A stretch of DNA of 64,000 nucleotides from Pelagibacterium sp. 26DY04 (GTDB lineage: Bacteria > Pseudomonadota > Alphaproteobacteria > Rhizobiales > Devosiaceae), in NCBI RefSeq assembly GCF_031202305.1, contig NZ_CP101731.1, positions 3,823,507 through 3,887,506 of the forward strand. The letters are read 5' to 3'. The notes under the pieces are model-generated. The model was not told the origin of the DNA and searched no databases. It worked only from the letters and a program-made list of their open reading frames with translations. Both the position numbers and the translations under genes were made by a program. Below, piece after piece: positions 39,109 to 49,471 of the stretch. Positions within the stretch are counted from its first letter, which is position 1. Each line of letters opens with the position of its first letter.

Positions 39109-39632
39109 GCGTCCGTCTCGAGGGTTTCGACGGTGAGATCGGAATTGGTGTAGACGCAGATGTCGGCGGCGATCTCCATGGCCTTGCGTGAAACCTCTTC
39201 GGCCGATTTATCGCTGTCGGCGAGCGCCCGTGCCGCGGCCAGCGCGTAATTGCCGCCCGAGCCGATGGCGGCGATGCCGTCTTCGGGGGAAAGCACGTCG
39301 CCGGTGCCGGTCAGGATCAGCGTGTCGGACTTGTCGACCACGATCATCATGGCCTCGAGCCGGCGCAGATAGCGATCGGTGCGCCAGTCCTTTGCCAGCT
39401 CCACGCAGGCACGCATCAACTGGCCGGGGTATTGCTCGAGCTTGGCTTCCAAGCGCTCCGAGAGCGTGAAGGCGTCGGCCGTCGCGCCAGCAAAGCCGGC
39501 CAAGACCGATCCGCCCGCCAGGCGCCGGACCTTTTTTGCCCCATGCTTGATGACCGTCTGGCCGAGCGTGACCTGCCCGTCGCCGGCGACCACCACCTGA
39601 TTGCCCTTTCGGACTGAAACGATTGTCGTCAT
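39105..39632 (-). CDS. hslV: ATP-dependent protease peptidase subunit HslV
   Basis: A 175-residue threonine peptidase. The N-terminus [10 protein letters not shown] exposes the catalytic Thr once Met is removed, without the longer propeptide of some rhizobial homologues. Conserved [12 protein letters not shown] and [15 protein letters not shown] are present. It forms a dodecamer with HslU for heat-shock protein turnover. First gene of hslV-GNAT-hslU. Confidence 0.97.
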   Translation of the reverse strand: MTTIVSVRKGNQVVVAGDGQVTLGQTVIKHGAKKVRRLAGGSVLAGFAGATADAFTLSERLEAKLEQYPGQLMRACVELAKDWRTDRYLRRLEAMMIVVDKSDTLILTGTGDVLSPEDGIAAIGSGGNYALAAARALADSDKSAEEVSRKAMEIAADICVYTNSDLTVETLETDA

Positions 39633-39746
39633 GAAATTCTGAATGCCTTTGGTGGGAAGGAGATGTGTTGGCCTTTATTTAGGATTGCGCGCGCTAAATG
39701 CAATGTCGCAGCAAAGCGCCGGGCTTTCCCGTTGCCCGTTAAGCTG

Positions 39747-39852
39747 CTAGAGCGTGTCCAGCAAAAGTGGAACGCTTTTGCGGTTCGGACACGCGACAAA
39801 ACAAAGACTTGGAGTATTGAAGCGATTCAAAGAAAAGCTGAAATGCTCTAGA
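39747..39852. repeat. Bipartite hairpin repeat, copy 6
   Basis: Lies in the 257-base hslV/hisB intergenic region. Module A stem GCGTGTCC (39752-39759) / GGACACGC (39787-39794). Module B opens GAGTATT and closes AATGCTC, still pairing with a G-U. Both ends are CTAG. It does not touch a coding end. Confidence 0.85.
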
Positions 39853-39889
39853 AGCAACCGTCGAAAAACTCCCGAAAAAGGGGCACGCC

Positions 39890-40477
39890 ATGCGCAAGGC
39901 AAAGCTCGACCGCAAGACCAACGAGACCGAGATTTCGGTCGCCCTCGATCTGGACGGCACCGGCGTGCACCAGATCGAGACCGGCGTTGGCTTTTTCGAT
40001 CACATGCTCGACCAGCTCTCGCGCCATTCGCTGATCGACATGGCGATCCATGCCAAGGGGGATCTGCAGATCGACGATCACCACACGGTGGAAGATGTGG
40101 GGATCGCCATCGGCCAGGCGCTGAAACAGGCGCTGGGCGACAAGCGCGGCATCATGCGCTACGGGTCGTGCGACCTTGTGATGGACGGAACCAAATCGTC
40201 GGTGGCGCTCGATGTGTCGGGCCGGGCGTTTCTCGTCTGGCGCGTAGATTTTTCCGCGCCCAAGATCGGCTCCTTCGATACCGAACTGGTGCGCGAATTC
40301 TTCCAGGCGCTGACCATTAACGCCGGGATCACGCTGCACGCGGAAAATCATTACGGCGACAACAACCACCATATCGCCGAGAGCCTGTTCAAGGCGTTGG
40401 CAAGGGCGTTGCGCCAGGCGATCGAGATCGATCCGCGCTCTGGAGACCAGGTGCCCTCGACCAAGGGTGTTCTTTAG
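39890..40477 (+). CDS. hisB: Imidazoleglycerol-phosphate dehydratase
   Basis: A 195-residue monofunctional IGPD, the sixth step of histidine synthesis. Its manganese-binding motifs include [26 protein letters not shown] and [17 protein letters not shown]. There is no N-terminal phosphatase domain as in enterobacteria. AAAGGGG precedes the ATG. First gene of the his cluster in this window. Confidence 0.96.
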   Translation: MRKAKLDRKTNETEISVALDLDGTGVHQIETGVGFFDHMLDQLSRHSLIDMAIHAKGDLQIDDHHTVEDVGIAIGQALKQALGDKRGIMRYGSCDLVMDGTKSSVALDVSGRAFLVWRVDFSAPKIGSFDTELVREFFQALTINAGITLHAENHYGDNNHHIAESLFKALARALRQAIEIDPRSGDQVPSTKGVL

Positions 40478-40514
40478 GCTATTGCGGACCCTTACGTCCG
40501 TCAGGATCGGTCCA

Positions 40515-40883
40515 ATGACCCTCTATTCGATCTACGCCAAGCCCGACAAAGGGCCTGAAGCGCTATTGGTTCTGCCCGACCGCTTCATCTGGAGCGCTTT
40601 TTTCTTTTCGCCGCTCTGGGCGATCGCGCGCGGCACCTGGGCTTACCTCGTGCTCTGGATCCTTGTCGCCGCCACCCTGTTCTGGGCGGCGTCGTCGATC
40701 GGGGGGGGCGCGGCAATGGGGCTTTACGTCGTCTTTGCGCTCTGGACCGGGTTTGCCGCCCCTGGGATTGGCGCGCGGGCGCTCGAGCATCGCGATTGGG
40801 TCGCCAGCGGCGAATTTGCAGCGCCTGATCGGGTGACGGCCGAGCGGCTGTGGCTGAAAAAAACCTATGGAGCCCGGCCATGA
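40515..40883 (+). CDS. DUF2628 family small membrane protein
   Basis: A 122-residue protein with a short soluble start ([24 protein letters not shown]) and two or three hydrophobic helices ([44 protein letters not shown]). It is a DUF2628 match by pattern. Function is unknown; it is regularly found between hisB and hisH in Rhizobiales as I recall. It overlaps hisH by ATGA. Confidence 0.82.
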   Translation: MTLYSIYAKPDKGPEALLVLPDRFIWSAFFFSPLWAIARGTWAYLVLWILVAATLFWAASSIGGGAAMGLYVVFALWTGFAAPGIGARALEHRDWVASGEFAAPDRVTAERLWLKKTYGARP

Positions 40884-41530
40884 GCCAGACCGTCGCGATC
40901 ATCGATTATGGCGCGGGGAACCTCAAATCCGCCCAGAAGGCGTTTGCCCGCGCGGCGCAGGGCACCGATACCGAAATCGTCGTCACCTCCGATGCCGAAG
41001 CGGTGCGGCGGGCTGACCGGATCGTGCTGCCCGGCGTTGGCGCCTTTGCCGACTGCATGGCCGGACTCAATGCCGTCCAGGGCATGCATGAGGTGCTGAA
41101 CGAGAAGGTGATCGCGGGCGACACGCCATTCTTTGGCGTGTGCGTGGGCATGCAGCTTCTGGCAAGCGTTGGCCGCGAGAAGGTGGAAACCGAGGGGCTG
41201 GGGTGGATCGAAGGCGCGGTTGAAAGAATCGTGCCCGCCGATGCCGCGCTCAAGGTGCCGCATATGGGCTGGAACACGCTCACCGTGAACCACCCGCACG
41301 CCCTGCTCGATGGTATCGAAACGGGCGAGGACGGGCTGCACGCCTATTTCGTCCACTCCTATCATATGAAGGTGCACAATCCCGACGAAGTGATCGCCAC
41401 CGCCGATTATGGCGGGCCGATCACGGCCATCATCGGTCGCGACAACATCTTCGGCACCCAGTTCCATCCCGAAAAGAGCCAGGCGCTCGGCCTGGCTCTG
41501 ATCGGCAATTTCCTTGCGTGGCGCCCATGA
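40880..41530 (+). CDS. hisH: Imidazole glycerol phosphate synthase glutaminase subunit HisH
   Basis: A 216-residue class I glutamine amidotransferase that supplies ammonia to HisF. Nucleophile Cys88 lies in GVCVGMQLL, and the His and Glu of the triad in THFHPEKSQ-type [14 protein letters not shown]. The N-terminal DYGAGNLKS is typical. It is coupled by overlaps to DUF2628 upstream and hisA downstream. Confidence 0.96.
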   Translation: MSQTVAIIDYGAGNLKSAQKAFARAAQGTDTEIVVTSDAEAVRRADRIVLPGVGAFADCMAGLNAVQGMHEVLNEKVIAGDTPFFGVCVGMQLLASVGREKVETEGLGWIEGAVERIVPADAALKVPHMGWNTLTVNHPHALLDGIETGEDGLHAYFVHSYHMKVHNPDEVIATADYGGPITAIIGRDNIFGTQFHPEKSQALGLALIGNFLAWRP

Positions 41531-42258
41531 TCCTTTTCCCGGCAATCGACCTCAAAGACGGTCAGTGCGTTCGATTGAAACTTGGCGATATGGAGCAGGC
41601 GACGGTCTTTAACGACGATCCCGCTGCCCAGGCCGAAAGCTTTGAGGATCAGGGGTTCCGATATCTCCATGTCGTCGATCTCAACGGCGCCTTTGCCGGG
41701 GAGAGCGTCAATGGCGCGGCGGTGGAGGCCATTCTCGAGGCGGTGAATTTTCCCGTGCAGCTCGGCGGAGGCATCAGAACACTGGCCCACATCGAAAACT
41801 GGCTCGACAAGGGTCTTGCCCGCGTGATCCTCGGTACCGTTGCGGTCCGTGATCCCGGACTGGTCAAAGCCGCCTGCAAGGCGTTTCCCGGGCAGGTCGC
41901 CGTGGGGATCGATGCCCGTGGCGGCAAGGTCGCGGTGGAAGGCTGGGCGGAAACGTCTGAACTGACCGCGATCGAATTGGCGCAGCGCTTCGAGGGTGCC
42001 GGGGTCGCGGCGATCATCTATACCGATATCGACCGCGACGGTGTGCTCAAGGGCATCAATTGGGAATCTACCCTCCAACTCGCCAATGCCACTGCGATCC
42101 CCGTGATCGCCTCGGGTGGGCTTGCCGGGATGGAGGACATCCGCCGGATGACCGAACCCGATGCACAGATCCTCGAAGGCGCGATTTCGGGCCGGGCCCT
42201 CTATGACGGACGCATTGATTCACGTGAAGCACTGGCGCTGTTGGAGGCGGTCGCATAA
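41527..42258 (+). CDS. hisA: ProFAR isomerase HisA
   Basis: A 243-residue (beta-alpha)8 barrel isomerase, fourth step of histidine synthesis. Catalytic Asp8 is in [10 protein letters not shown] and the second Asp in [12 protein letters not shown]. Phosphate-binding loops are LGGGIRTL and [11 protein letters not shown] at 41527 overlaps the hisH stop; a GTG 9 bases upstream is possible. Confidence 0.96.
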   Translation: MILFPAIDLKDGQCVRLKLGDMEQATVFNDDPAAQAESFEDQGFRYLHVVDLNGAFAGESVNGAAVEAILEAVNFPVQLGGGIRTLAHIENWLDKGLARVILGTVAVRDPGLVKAACKAFPGQVAVGIDARGGKVAVEGWAETSELTAIELAQRFEGAGVAAIIYTDIDRDGVLKGINWESTLQLANATAIPVIASGGLAGMEDIRRMTEPDAQILEGAISGRALYDGRIDSREALALLEAVA

Positions 42259-42593
42259 TGAGCACCGATGCGGTGGCGAAGTTCCCATGGCACCTTTACG
42301 CCATGGCTTTCGTCATCATCGTGCTCGTTGCAACCGCGCCGCTGCTTTCCGTCCTGGCCAGCTCCGCCATCGCCGAGGCCAATGGGTGCACGCTCAACGA
42401 GGCAAGGGCTTACCCCTGCGTCGTTTTCGGCATGGATATGGGCGGGTTGCTGGCCGCCATGTTCGTCATGGGCTGGTTCATGCTGGCCACCATACCGGGC
42501 GGTACGGTTGCGCTTCTGGTCTGGCTGGTCTTTATGGTCACCCATTATCTCGCCTACCGGGCCGAACGGCCCAAGCCTGGAACAAAACCATGA
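42258..42593 (+). CDS. Small membrane protein of unknown family in the his operon
   Basis: A 111-residue protein with an N-terminal helix ([22 protein letters not shown]), a short loop with two cysteines ([11 protein letters not shown]) and two more helices ([35 protein letters not shown]). I do not recognise the family with certainty. It overlaps hisA by one base and hisF by four, so it is co-translated with them. The Cys pair could form a periplasmic disulfide. Confidence 0.7.
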   Translation: MSTDAVAKFPWHLYAMAFVIIVLVATAPLLSVLASSAIAEANGCTLNEARAYPCVVFGMDMGGLLAAMFVMGWFMLATIPGGTVALLVWLVFMVTHYLAYRAERPKPGTKP

Positions 42594-43354
42594 CCCTCAA
42601 GGCTCGCATCATTCCCTGTCTCGACGTCAAGGACGGCCGCGTGGTGAAGGGCGTCAACTTCGTCGATCTGCGCGACGCCGGTGATCCGGTCGAAGCGGCG
42701 ATCGCCTATGACGCGGCGGGGGCGGACGAGTTGTGCTTTCTCGATATCGCTGCAAGCCATGAAGGGCGCGACACCATTTTCGACGTGGTGGCGCGCACTG
42801 CCGAGCACTGCTTCATGCCGGTGACAGTCGGCGGCGGAGTCAGGAGCAATGACGATATCCGCAAGCTCCTGCTTTCGGGGGCCGACAAGGTGTCGATCAA
42901 TTCGGCCGCTGTCGCCGATCCCGATTTCGTGGCGCGGGCCGCCGACAAGTTCGGCAACCAGTGTATCGTCGTCTCCGTCGATGCCAAACGAGTTGAACCG
43001 GGCCGCTGGGAGATTTTCACCCATGGCGGCCGCAAGCCGACCGGCATCGATGCCGTCGAATTCGCCATCGGCGCCGTCGAGCGCGGCGCGGGGGAATTGC
43101 TGGTCACATCAATGGATCGCGACGGCACCAAATCGGGCTTCGATCTGGCGCTCATCCGCACCATTGCCGATGCCGTCGACGTGCCGGTGATCGCATCGGG
43201 CGGGGTGGGCACGCTCGACGATCTCGTCGACGGGGTCAAAGAGGGACACGCGACCGCCGTGCTCGCCGCTTCGATCTTCCATTTCGGCACCTTCACCATT
43301 GGCGAAGCCAAGGCCCATATGGCGGCCGCCGGCATTCCCATGCGGCTCGACTGA
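42590..43354 (+). CDS. hisF: Imidazole glycerol phosphate synthase cyclase subunit HisF
   Basis: A 254-residue barrel cyclase forming IGP and AICAR, with ammonia from HisH. Catalytic Asp12 lies in [12 protein letters not shown] and the second Asp in [11 protein letters not shown]. Phosphate sites are [10 protein letters not shown] and [13 protein letters not shown] at 42590 overlaps the small membrane gene. Confidence 0.97.
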   Translation: MTLKARIIPCLDVKDGRVVKGVNFVDLRDAGDPVEAAIAYDAAGADELCFLDIAASHEGRDTIFDVVARTAEHCFMPVTVGGGVRSNDDIRKLLLSGADKVSINSAAVADPDFVARAADKFGNQCIVVSVDAKRVEPGRWEIFTHGGRKPTGIDAVEFAIGAVERGAGELLVTSMDRDGTKSGFDLALIRTIADAVDVPVIASGGVGTLDDLVDGVKEGHATAVLAASIFHFGTFTIGEAKAHMAAAGIPMRLD

Positions 43355-43402
43355 TCGGCACTTCTTGAGCTAGACCATCCTCAGGGAAGAGGAGAACCAT
43401 CA

Positions 43403-43723
43403 ATGACATTGACCATCGAAGCGCTCGATGCGCGCCTTGCCGAACGGGCCAAGGCTTCGCCCGAGGAGTCCTATACGGCAAAGCTCCTGGCCAAGGGCAC
43501 GGCCAAATGCGCGCAAAAGCTCGGCGAGGAAGCCACCGAGGCGGTGATCGCCGCCGTCACAGGCGATCGGGCCGAACTGGTCAAGGAAAGCGCCGACGTC
43601 ATCTATCATCTCCTCGTGCTGCTGCGCTCCGAAGGGGTGGCGCTTTCGGAAGTGACCGATGAGCTCGGCCGGCGCACCGCGCAATCGGGACTGGCCGAAA
43701 AGGCGGCGCGCACCGAGCAATGA
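43403..43723 (+). CDS. hisE: Phosphoribosyl-ATP pyrophosphatase
   Basis: A 106-residue stand-alone HisE (no HisI fusion), the second step of histidine synthesis. The MazG-like helical core has [24 protein letters not shown] and [13 protein letters not shown], with acidic residues for Mg. It overlaps coaA by ATGA. Confidence 0.95.
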   Translation: MTLTIEALDARLAERAKASPEESYTAKLLAKGTAKCAQKLGEEATEAVIAAVTGDRAELVKESADVIYHLLVLLRSEGVALSEVTDELGRRTAQSGLAEKAARTEQ

Positions 43724-44673
43724 GGATGTCCAAGAAGATCACCTACGCCCCCTATCTCACCTTTTCGATAGAGGAATGGGCCCGGCTGCGTGCCGACGAG
43801 CCCATGACGCTCGACGCCGAGGATATCGAGCATCTGCGTGCGCTCAACGACCCGATTTCGCTCGCCGAAGCCGAAATCGTCTACCTGCCGCTGACCCGTC
43901 TCCTCTCATTTTACGTCGAGGCCATTCAGGGCATCCATCACGCCTCCACCCGCTTTCTGGGACACAATGGCGCCAAGGTGCCCTTCATCATCGGGGTCGC
44001 CGGCTCGGTCGCGGTGGGCAAATCGACCACCGCCCGTATCCTGCGCGCCCTGCTTCGCCGCTGGCCGACCTCGCCCAAGGTGGATCTGGTGACCACCGAC
44101 GGGTTCCTCTATCCCAATGCGGTCCTGGCCGAGCGCGGATTGATGGAACGCAAGGGTTTTCCCGAAAGCTACGACCGCGCGGCGTTTGTTGAGTTTCTGG
44201 CCGCCGTCAAATCCGGCAAGCCCAAAGTTACCGCCCCCACCTATTCGCACCTTGTCTATGACGTTCTGCCTGACGAGATGACCACGGTCGAAAGCCCAGA
44301 CATCCTGATCGTCGAGGGGCTCAACATCCTCCAGCCCGGCGATTTACCGCGCACCGGCAAGCCCATCGTCTTTGCCTCCGACTTCATCGATTTTTCGATT
44401 TACATCGATGCGGACGAGGAGGTGCTGGAAGCCTGGTATATCGAGCGTTTCATGAAGCTGCGCGAAACGGCGTTCCGCGACCCCAAGAGCTTTTTCAAGC
44501 GCTTTTCTGAATTGTCCGAAGGCGCGGCCGAAGGCACGGCGCGCACCATCTGGCAGAACATCAACCTGCCGAACCTGCGGGAAAACATTCTTCCCACCCG
44601 CGGGCGCGCCGATCTGGTGCTCAAAAAGGGCGCCGATCATGCCATCCACGAAGTGGCGCTACGCAAGGTTTGA
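43720..44673 (+). CDS. coaA: Pantothenate kinase, type I
   Basis: A 317-residue CoA-synthesis kinase of the bacterial type I family. P-loop GSVAVGKST has Lys at about residue 101. [15 protein letters not shown] at the N-terminus and [16 protein letters not shown] downstream are typical. Two starts are close (43720 and 43726). It ends the his operon, as in many Rhizobiales. Confidence 0.95.
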   Translation: MRMSKKITYAPYLTFSIEEWARLRADEPMTLDAEDIEHLRALNDPISLAEAEIVYLPLTRLLSFYVEAIQGIHHASTRFLGHNGAKVPFIIGVAGSVAVGKSTTARILRALLRRWPTSPKVDLVTTDGFLYPNAVLAERGLMERKGFPESYDRAAFVEFLAAVKSGKPKVTAPTYSHLVYDVLPDEMTTVESPDILIVEGLNILQPGDLPRTGKPIVFASDFIDFSIYIDADEEVLEAWYIERFMKLRETAFRDPKSFFKRFSELSEGAAEGTARTIWQNINLPNLRENILPTRGRADLVLKKGADHAIHEVALRKV

Positions 44674-44677
44674 GGCG

Positions 44678-45679
44678 CTAAACCGCGATCCCCTCGCCGC
44701 GCGCCATTTCCTTCAGATCCGCAACTGGGCGGGCCCCATAATGGGAGATGACCTCGGATGCTGCGAGACAGCCCAGGCGCAGAGCCTCTTCCATCGATTG
44801 CCCGCGCGCAGTGGCCAGCAGGAAGCCCGAGGCGAAAAGATCGCCTGCGCCGGTGGCATCGACCACGCTGGTGACCGGGAAGGCCGGGACCGAGACGATC
44901 TCGCCGTTCCGGATCGCCATCGCTCCGCGCGATCCCATGGTGACGGCTGCGATCTCGGCGTCCTCGGCAAGCTGGCGCACGGCGACGTTGAGATCGTCGG
45001 TTTCGTAAAGCGCCTTGGCCTCTTCGATATTGGCGAAGACATAGTCCATGGTTTTCGACCGGATGAGGTCGAGGAACTCGGCGCGGAAGCGGTTGACGCA
45101 GAAGGGGTCCGAAAGCGTGATCGCGGTGGGGCGCTCGGCCTTATGGGCAAAATGGGCCGCTTTGACGAAGGCCTTTTTCGCTTCGGGGGGATCCCAGAGA
45201 TAGCCTTCCATATAGGTGATGGCCGATCCCCCGATGGTCTCCTCGACGATATCGGCTTCGGTCAATTGCTGGCAGGCGCCCAGATAGGTGTTCATGGTGC
45301 GCTCGCCATCGGGGGTGACCAGGATCATGCAGCGGGCGGTTGCGGGGCCATCGCGCAGATAGTCGGTTTCGTAACCGATGCCCTTGGTGTCGAAATCGTC
45401 CCGGAAAATGAGGCCCAGCTCATCCTCGGCCACCTTGCCAACGAACGCTGCCCGTCCGCCCAATGCGGCAACGCCCGCAGCGGTGTTGGCCGAGCTGCCA
45501 CCGGGGATGATGGTCTTTTTCTCGGGCATCTTGGCGTAGAGATCGGCCGAGCGTTCGGCATCAACCAGATGCATTATCGATTTGCGCAGGCCCTCATCAG
45601 CGAGAAATCTCTCCTCGATCGGGGCGATCACATCGACGATGGCGTTGCCGATGGTCAAAACGTCGAACCGCGTGGTCAT
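44678..45679 (-). CDS. PfkB-family sugar/adenosine kinase
   Basis: A 333-residue ribokinase-superfamily kinase. PfkB signature 1 covers IPGGSSANTAAGVAAL and signature 2 is VVDATGAGDLFASGFL, whose Asp is the catalytic base. The N-terminal TRFDVLTIGNAIVDVIAPI resembles adenosine kinases common in this order, but the substrate is not proven. GGAGCG precedes the ATG at 45679. It is convergent with coaA with only 4 bases between. Confidence 0.87.
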   Translation of the reverse strand: MTTRFDVLTIGNAIVDVIAPIEERFLADEGLRKSIMHLVDAERSADLYAKMPEKKTIIPGGSSANTAAGVAALGGRAAFVGKVAEDELGLIFRDDFDTKGIGYETDYLRDGPATARCMILVTPDGERTMNTYLGACQQLTEADIVEETIGGSAITYMEGYLWDPPEAKKAFVKAAHFAHKAERPTAITLSDPFCVNRFRAEFLDLIRSKTMDYVFANIEEAKALYETDDLNVAVRQLAEDAEIAAVTMGSRGAMAIRNGEIVSVPAFPVTSVVDATGAGDLFASGFLLATARGQSMEEALRLGCLAASEVISHYGARPVADLKEMARGEGIAV

Positions 45680-45754
45680 CGGCGCTCCGGGATTTTTGTA
45701 ATTGCAATTCAGCCTCACCGCTTACGGCATCGACCCAGTTGGCGCAACCGGACT

Positions 45755-46408
45755 CTAACCCGGTGGTGGGGTCTTGTCGGGATAGCGGCACCATTGGGCG
45801 ATGATGCAATGGTAGCATTCGGGCTTGCGGGCCTTGCAGATATAGCGCCCGTGCAGGATCAGCCAGTGATGGGCGTGCAGCAGATATTGCTTGGGCACGC
45901 GCTTTAAAAGCTGCAGCTCGACCGCCAGCGGGGTCTTTCCCGGGGCAAGGCCGGTGCGATTGCCGACGCGGAAGAGATGGGTATCGACGGCGATTGTGGG
46001 CTGGCCAAAGCCGATATTGAGCACCACATTGGCGGTCTTGCGTCCCACGCCGGGCAGCGCCTCGAGCGCATCGCGATCGGCGGGAACCGCGCTGCCATGC
46101 TTTTCGATCAGCGCCTGACTGAGAAGAAAGACGTTCCTGGCCTTGTTGCGGTAGAGCCCGATGGTCTTGATGAAATCGCGGATCTTCTCTTCCCCCAGCG
46201 CCACCATCTTTTCGGGCGTGTCGGCGGCGGCAAACAGCGCCCTTGTCGCCTTGTTGACGCCCACGTCCGTCGCCTGGGCCGAGAGCACCACGGCGACCAG
46301 CAGGGTGAAGATGTTGACATATTCGAGCTCGCCTTCCGGTTCGGGATCGTGCTCGGCGAAGGCTCTAAAGATCGCTTCGATCTCGGCTTTGGTGAGGGGC
46401 TTGGGCAT
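45755..46408 (-). CDS. nth: Endonuclease III
   Basis: A 217-residue DNA glycosylase/AP-lyase removing oxidised pyrimidines. The helix-hairpin-helix ALPGVGRKTANVVL carries the catalytic Lys, and the Asp lies in VDTHLFRVGNR. A C-terminal [4Fe-4S] site C-X6-C-X2-C-X5-C is visible in CKARKPECYHCIIAQWC. Divergent from the DUF2244 gene. Confidence 0.96.
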   Translation of the reverse strand: MPKPLTKAEIEAIFRAFAEHDPEPEGELEYVNIFTLLVAVVLSAQATDVGVNKATRALFAAADTPEKMVALGEEKIRDFIKTIGLYRNKARNVFLLSQALIEKHGSAVPADRDALEALPGVGRKTANVVLNIGFGQPTIAVDTHLFRVGNRTGLAPGKTPLAVELQLLKRVPKQYLLHAHHWLILHGRYICKARKPECYHCIIAQWCRYPDKTPPPG

Positions 46409-46477
46409 CGGCGAAGTGCTTGGCGTTTCGGTTCAGGCTCCGTTAGAATGGGGGCAAGGGAAAAAGGCAACCCAGCA

Positions 46478-46945
46478 ATGACCCAAAGCCCGCTCTTTGC
46501 CGTACTGCTCACGCCGCACCGCTCGCTTTCTCCGCAAGGGATCCGCTTTGTGGTGGCGTTCACCGCGATCATGGCTTCGATTCCCGGCATCGCGTTCTTT
46601 GCCATGGGCGCCTGGCCGGTGGTGGGGCTCTTGGGGTTCGATGTGGTGCTGTTGACCTGGGCGCTGACCGCTTCCTATGCCGACAAGGACGCGTTCGAGG
46701 AAATCACCCTCTGGCCCGATGCCCTCGATATCAGGCGGGTGAACCGCAAGGGGCGCGAGACGAGTTTTTCCTTCAACCCGTTCGCGGTGCGCTTTTCGGT
46801 GGTTCGCGATGGCGAGGACAGGGTGATCGCGCTCAAGATCGAAACCCGCGATGGCGAAGTCGAGATCGGCAAGTTTTTGACGCCCGACGACAAGGCGAGC
46901 TTTGCCGAAATGTTCGCGCCCGCCCTGCACCGCGCCAAGGCCTGA
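46478..46945 (+). CDS. DUF2244 family membrane protein
   Basis: A 155-residue protein. LLTPHRSLSPQGIRFV at the start and two adjacent helices (about residues 25-65) precede a soluble domain beginning FEEITLWPDALDIRRV. The pattern matches DUF2244, integral membrane proteins of unknown role often near nth or cox genes. ATG at 46478 follows AAAAAGG. Confidence 0.85.
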   Translation: MTQSPLFAVLLTPHRSLSPQGIRFVVAFTAIMASIPGIAFFAMGAWPVVGLLGFDVVLLTWALTASYADKDAFEEITLWPDALDIRRVNRKGRETSFSFNPFAVRFSVVRDGEDRVIALKIETRDGEVEIGKFLTPDDKASFAEMFAPALHRAKA

Positions 46946-46990
46946 GATGGCGTCAAAATCGGGTCGTTGCGCGTCGGGGGCGGAGTTAGG

Positions 46991-47887
46991 ATGACGATCA
47001 TGAACGCAAATGCTCCCATTCTCACCTCAACGCTGCCGCAGATGAGCGACAGCCAGACCTATGCAACGATTGCTCGGGCGATCGAATATCTCTCGACGCC
47101 CGGTCCCGAGGCCGCCGATATCGCCGGACTGGCGCATGCGCTTTCCATGAGCGAGCGCCAATTGGTCGAGATGTTCCGCCGCTGGTGCGGGCTCACCCCC
47201 AAGAGCTTTGCCCAGGCCGTGGCGCTCGATCATGCGCGCAAGCTTTTGCGCGGCAATATGAGCGTGCTCGACACCACCTTCGAAGTGGGGCTTTCCGGCC
47301 CCTCCCGCCTCCATGATCTGTTCGTGACCTATGACGCGGTGCCGCCAGGCATTTACCGCGCCAAGGGTGCGGGGCTGGAGGTGACCTGGGGCTATGCCCC
47401 CTCCCCCTTTGGAACCGTATGCCTGATGATCACCCAATATGGCGTGGCGGGGATATCTTTTGCCGATCCGGGGCGGGAAGATTACGCCTTCGAGGATCTG
47501 GCCAATCGTTGGCCCAATGCCCACTATCGGCGCGATGATGCGGCGGTGGTCCCGACCGCGGCCCGGATTTTCGATTCCACCCGCTGGGACCCCGACCAGC
47601 CGGTGCGGCTGGTGATGATCGGCAGCCAGTTCGAGATCAAGGTGTGGGAAACGCTGCTGAAAGTTCCCGCCGGTCGCGCCGCCACCTATGGCGAGGTCGC
47701 CCGGGCCGTGGGGCGGCCCAATGCGGCGCGGGCGATCGGGCGGGCCGTAGGGCGTAATCCGATCTCTTTCGTCGTGCCCTGCCACCGGATCGTGGGGTCG
47801 AGCGGGGCGCTGACCGGCTACCATTGGGGGATCGTGCGCAAGCGGGCGATCCTGGGGTGGGAAGCGGGGTTGGTGTCGCAGGGGTAG
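46991..47887 (+). CDS. AraC-type HTH / methylated-DNA-protein cysteine methyltransferase fusion
   Basis: A 298-residue protein. The N-terminal AraC-like helix-turn-helix (about residues 35-115, DIAGLAHALSMSERQLVEMFRRW) is followed by an O6-alkylguanine-DNA methyltransferase domain with active-site PCHRI, the Asn hinge and RAVGRNPI. It corresponds to the C-terminal two-thirds of Ada, lacking the N-terminal methylphosphotriester Cys4-zinc domain, so methyl-triester sensing is absent. GGAG precedes ATG 46991. Confidence 0.88.
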   Translation: MTIMNANAPILTSTLPQMSDSQTYATIARAIEYLSTPGPEAADIAGLAHALSMSERQLVEMFRRWCGLTPKSFAQAVALDHARKLLRGNMSVLDTTFEVGLSGPSRLHDLFVTYDAVPPGIYRAKGAGLEVTWGYAPSPFGTVCLMITQYGVAGISFADPGREDYAFEDLANRWPNAHYRRDDAAVVPTAARIFDSTRWDPDQPVRLVMIGSQFEIKVWETLLKVPAGRAATYGEVARAVGRPNAARAIGRAVGRNPISFVVPCHRIVGSSGALTGYHWGIVRKRAILGWEAGLVSQG

Positions 47888-47917
47888 ATCGCTGGGCGGG
47901 CGCATGCCGAGAGGCTG

Positions 47918-47970
47918 CGCCCCCCTCATCCCCGGCCCTTCTCCCACCAGGGGAGAAGGGGGCTCTTTTG
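47918..47970. repeat. Family 2 palindromic repeat
   Basis: Consensus GCCCCCCTCATCC followed by CCCTTCTCCC (47936-47945), loop ACCAG, GGGAGAAGGG (47951-47960) and GGCTCTTTT. It may terminate the preceding gene. Related copies are at 50697-50848, 56187-56252 and 60021-60151. Confidence 0.75.
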
Positions 47971-48028
47971 GCTAGCTCCTCAGCCTCCACGAACTCAGTT
48001 CCCGTGCAACAGAAATCGGCGCTTGCCG

Positions 48029-48643
48029 CTAAAGCTCCTCGGTCGAGACCCGCTTTCCCTCTGGATCGATGCCGTAGACGATGGGCGCGCCGGTGGCGAT
48101 TTCGCGTTTGAGGATCGCTTCTTCGTCAAGGCCTTCGAGCTTCATCACCAGGGCGCGCAGGGAATTGCCGTGGGCGGTGACCAAGACGGTCTTGCCGGCC
48201 TTCAAAAGCGGTTCGATCTCGGCCTCGTAATAGGGCAGGACGCGCGCGGCGGTGTCTTTGAGGCTTTCGCCGCCCGGCGGGGGCACGTCATAGGAGCGGC
48301 GCCAGATATGGACCTGTTCCTCGCCCCATTTTTCGCGCGCATCATCCTTATTGAGCCCGGAAAGATCGCCATAGTCGCGCTCGTTGAGCTTGTGGTTGCG
48401 CACGATCGTAAGGTCGGTGATTTCCATTTCCTCGAGCATCAGGTCGAGGGTGCGCTGGGCGCGGGTGAGGGCCGAGGTGAAATAGGCGTCCGGCACGATG
48501 CCCCGGTCCTTGAGCGCCTTGCCGGCCTTGCGGGCTTCCTCGATGCCCAGCTCGGTCAATCTCGGATTGCGCCAGCCTGTGAAAAGATTCTTCAAATTCC
48601 ATTCGCTCTGGCCGTGACGAACCAGGATCAGCGTGCCGGTCAT
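48029..48643 (-). CDS. gpmA: 2,3-bisphosphoglycerate-dependent phosphoglycerate mutase
   Basis: A 204-residue histidine phosphatase-fold mutase of glycolysis, short form. The catalytic RHG is at residues 9-11 ([12 protein letters not shown]). Conserved [16 protein letters not shown] and the second His in [12 protein letters not shown] are present. GGGAGACATC precedes the ATG. It lies 10 bases after dapB in a pyrF-dapB-gpmA operon. Confidence 0.95.
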   Translation of the reverse strand: MTGTLILVRHGQSEWNLKNLFTGWRNPRLTELGIEEARKAGKALKDRGIVPDAYFTSALTRAQRTLDLMLEEMEITDLTIVRNHKLNERDYGDLSGLNKDDAREKWGEEQVHIWRRSYDVPPPGGESLKDTAARVLPYYEAEIEPLLKAGKTVLVTAHGNSLRALVMKLEGLDEEAILKREIATGAPIVYGIDPEGKRVSTEEL

Positions 48644-48653
48644 GATGTCTCCC

Positions 48654-49460
48654 TTAATCGGTAAGGCCGAGCACGTCGGCCATTGAATAAAGTCCCTTGG
48701 GCTTGTCGGCCGCCCAGAGCGCGGCGCGCAGGGCGCCATCGGCGAAAAGCGAACGGTCGCGGGCCGAGTGCGAAAAGGTGACGGTCTCGGCTGTCGAAGA
48801 GAACAGCACCGAATGTTCCCCCACGATGCCGCCGCCGCGAAGCGTGGCAAAGCCGATCGAGCCGGGCTCGCGCGCCCCGGTATGGCCGTCGCGCACACGT
48901 ACCGAATGGGCCGCGAGCTCGATCCCCCTGCCCTCGGCGGCAGCTTCGCCCAAAAGGAGCGCCGTGCCCGAGGGGGCATCGACCTTGTGGCGGTGGTGCA
49001 TTTCGAGGATTTCGATGTCGAAATCGATGTCGAGGGTCTGGGCCGTCTTTTTGACCAGCGCGGCGAGGAGATTGACCCCGAGCGAGAAATTGCCCGATTT
49101 GACGATGCGCGCGCCATCTTCGGCCGCTTGCGCGATCGCCGCGTCGTCTTGGGGCGAGCAGCCGGTGGTGCCGACGATGTGGATGAGGCCCTTGGCCGCA
49201 ATGCGCCGGGCCAGATCGACGCTGACCGCCGGGGCGGTGAAATCGATGATGGCATCGGCCGCCGAAATCAGCGCCTCCACGTCGTCGCCGATGACGATGC
49301 CGGTTTCTTCGCCCCCGGCCAACAGTCCCACATCCTTGCCGATGACCGGCGATCCGGGCCGATCGATGGCGGCGACGAGGGTGAGGTCCGGATGGGCGGA
49401 GACGGCCTTGATATTGGTGAGTCCCATGCGCCCGCCGGCGCCCACGATGCCGATCTTCAT
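48654..49460 (-). CDS. dapB: 4-hydroxy-tetrahydrodipicolinate reductase
   Basis: A 268-residue NAD(P)H reductase of lysine and diaminopimelate synthesis. N-terminal [11 protein letters not shown] binds the nucleotide, and [19 protein letters not shown] is the family signature with catalytic His and Lys. It is 11 bases downstream of pyrF and 10 upstream of gpmA. Confidence 0.96.
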   Translation of the reverse strand: MKIGIVGAGGRMGLTNIKAVSAHPDLTLVAAIDRPGSPVIGKDVGLLAGGEETGIVIGDDVEALISAADAIIDFTAPAVSVDLARRIAAKGLIHIVGTTGCSPQDDAAIAQAAEDGARIVKSGNFSLGVNLLAALVKKTAQTLDIDFDIEILEMHHRHKVDAPSGTALLLGEAAAEGRGIELAAHSVRVRDGHTGAREPGSIGFATLRGGGIVGEHSVLFSSTAETVTFSHSARDRSLFADGALRAALWAADKPKGLYSMADVLGLTD

Positions 49461-49471
49461 CAGGCGTACTC

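Noticed and set aside
42217..42230. GATTCACGTGAAGC in hisA as a parS site
   Set aside because: Two mismatches and inside a coding segment (Asp-Ser-Arg-Glu-Ala); likely chance. Kept only as a weak mention.
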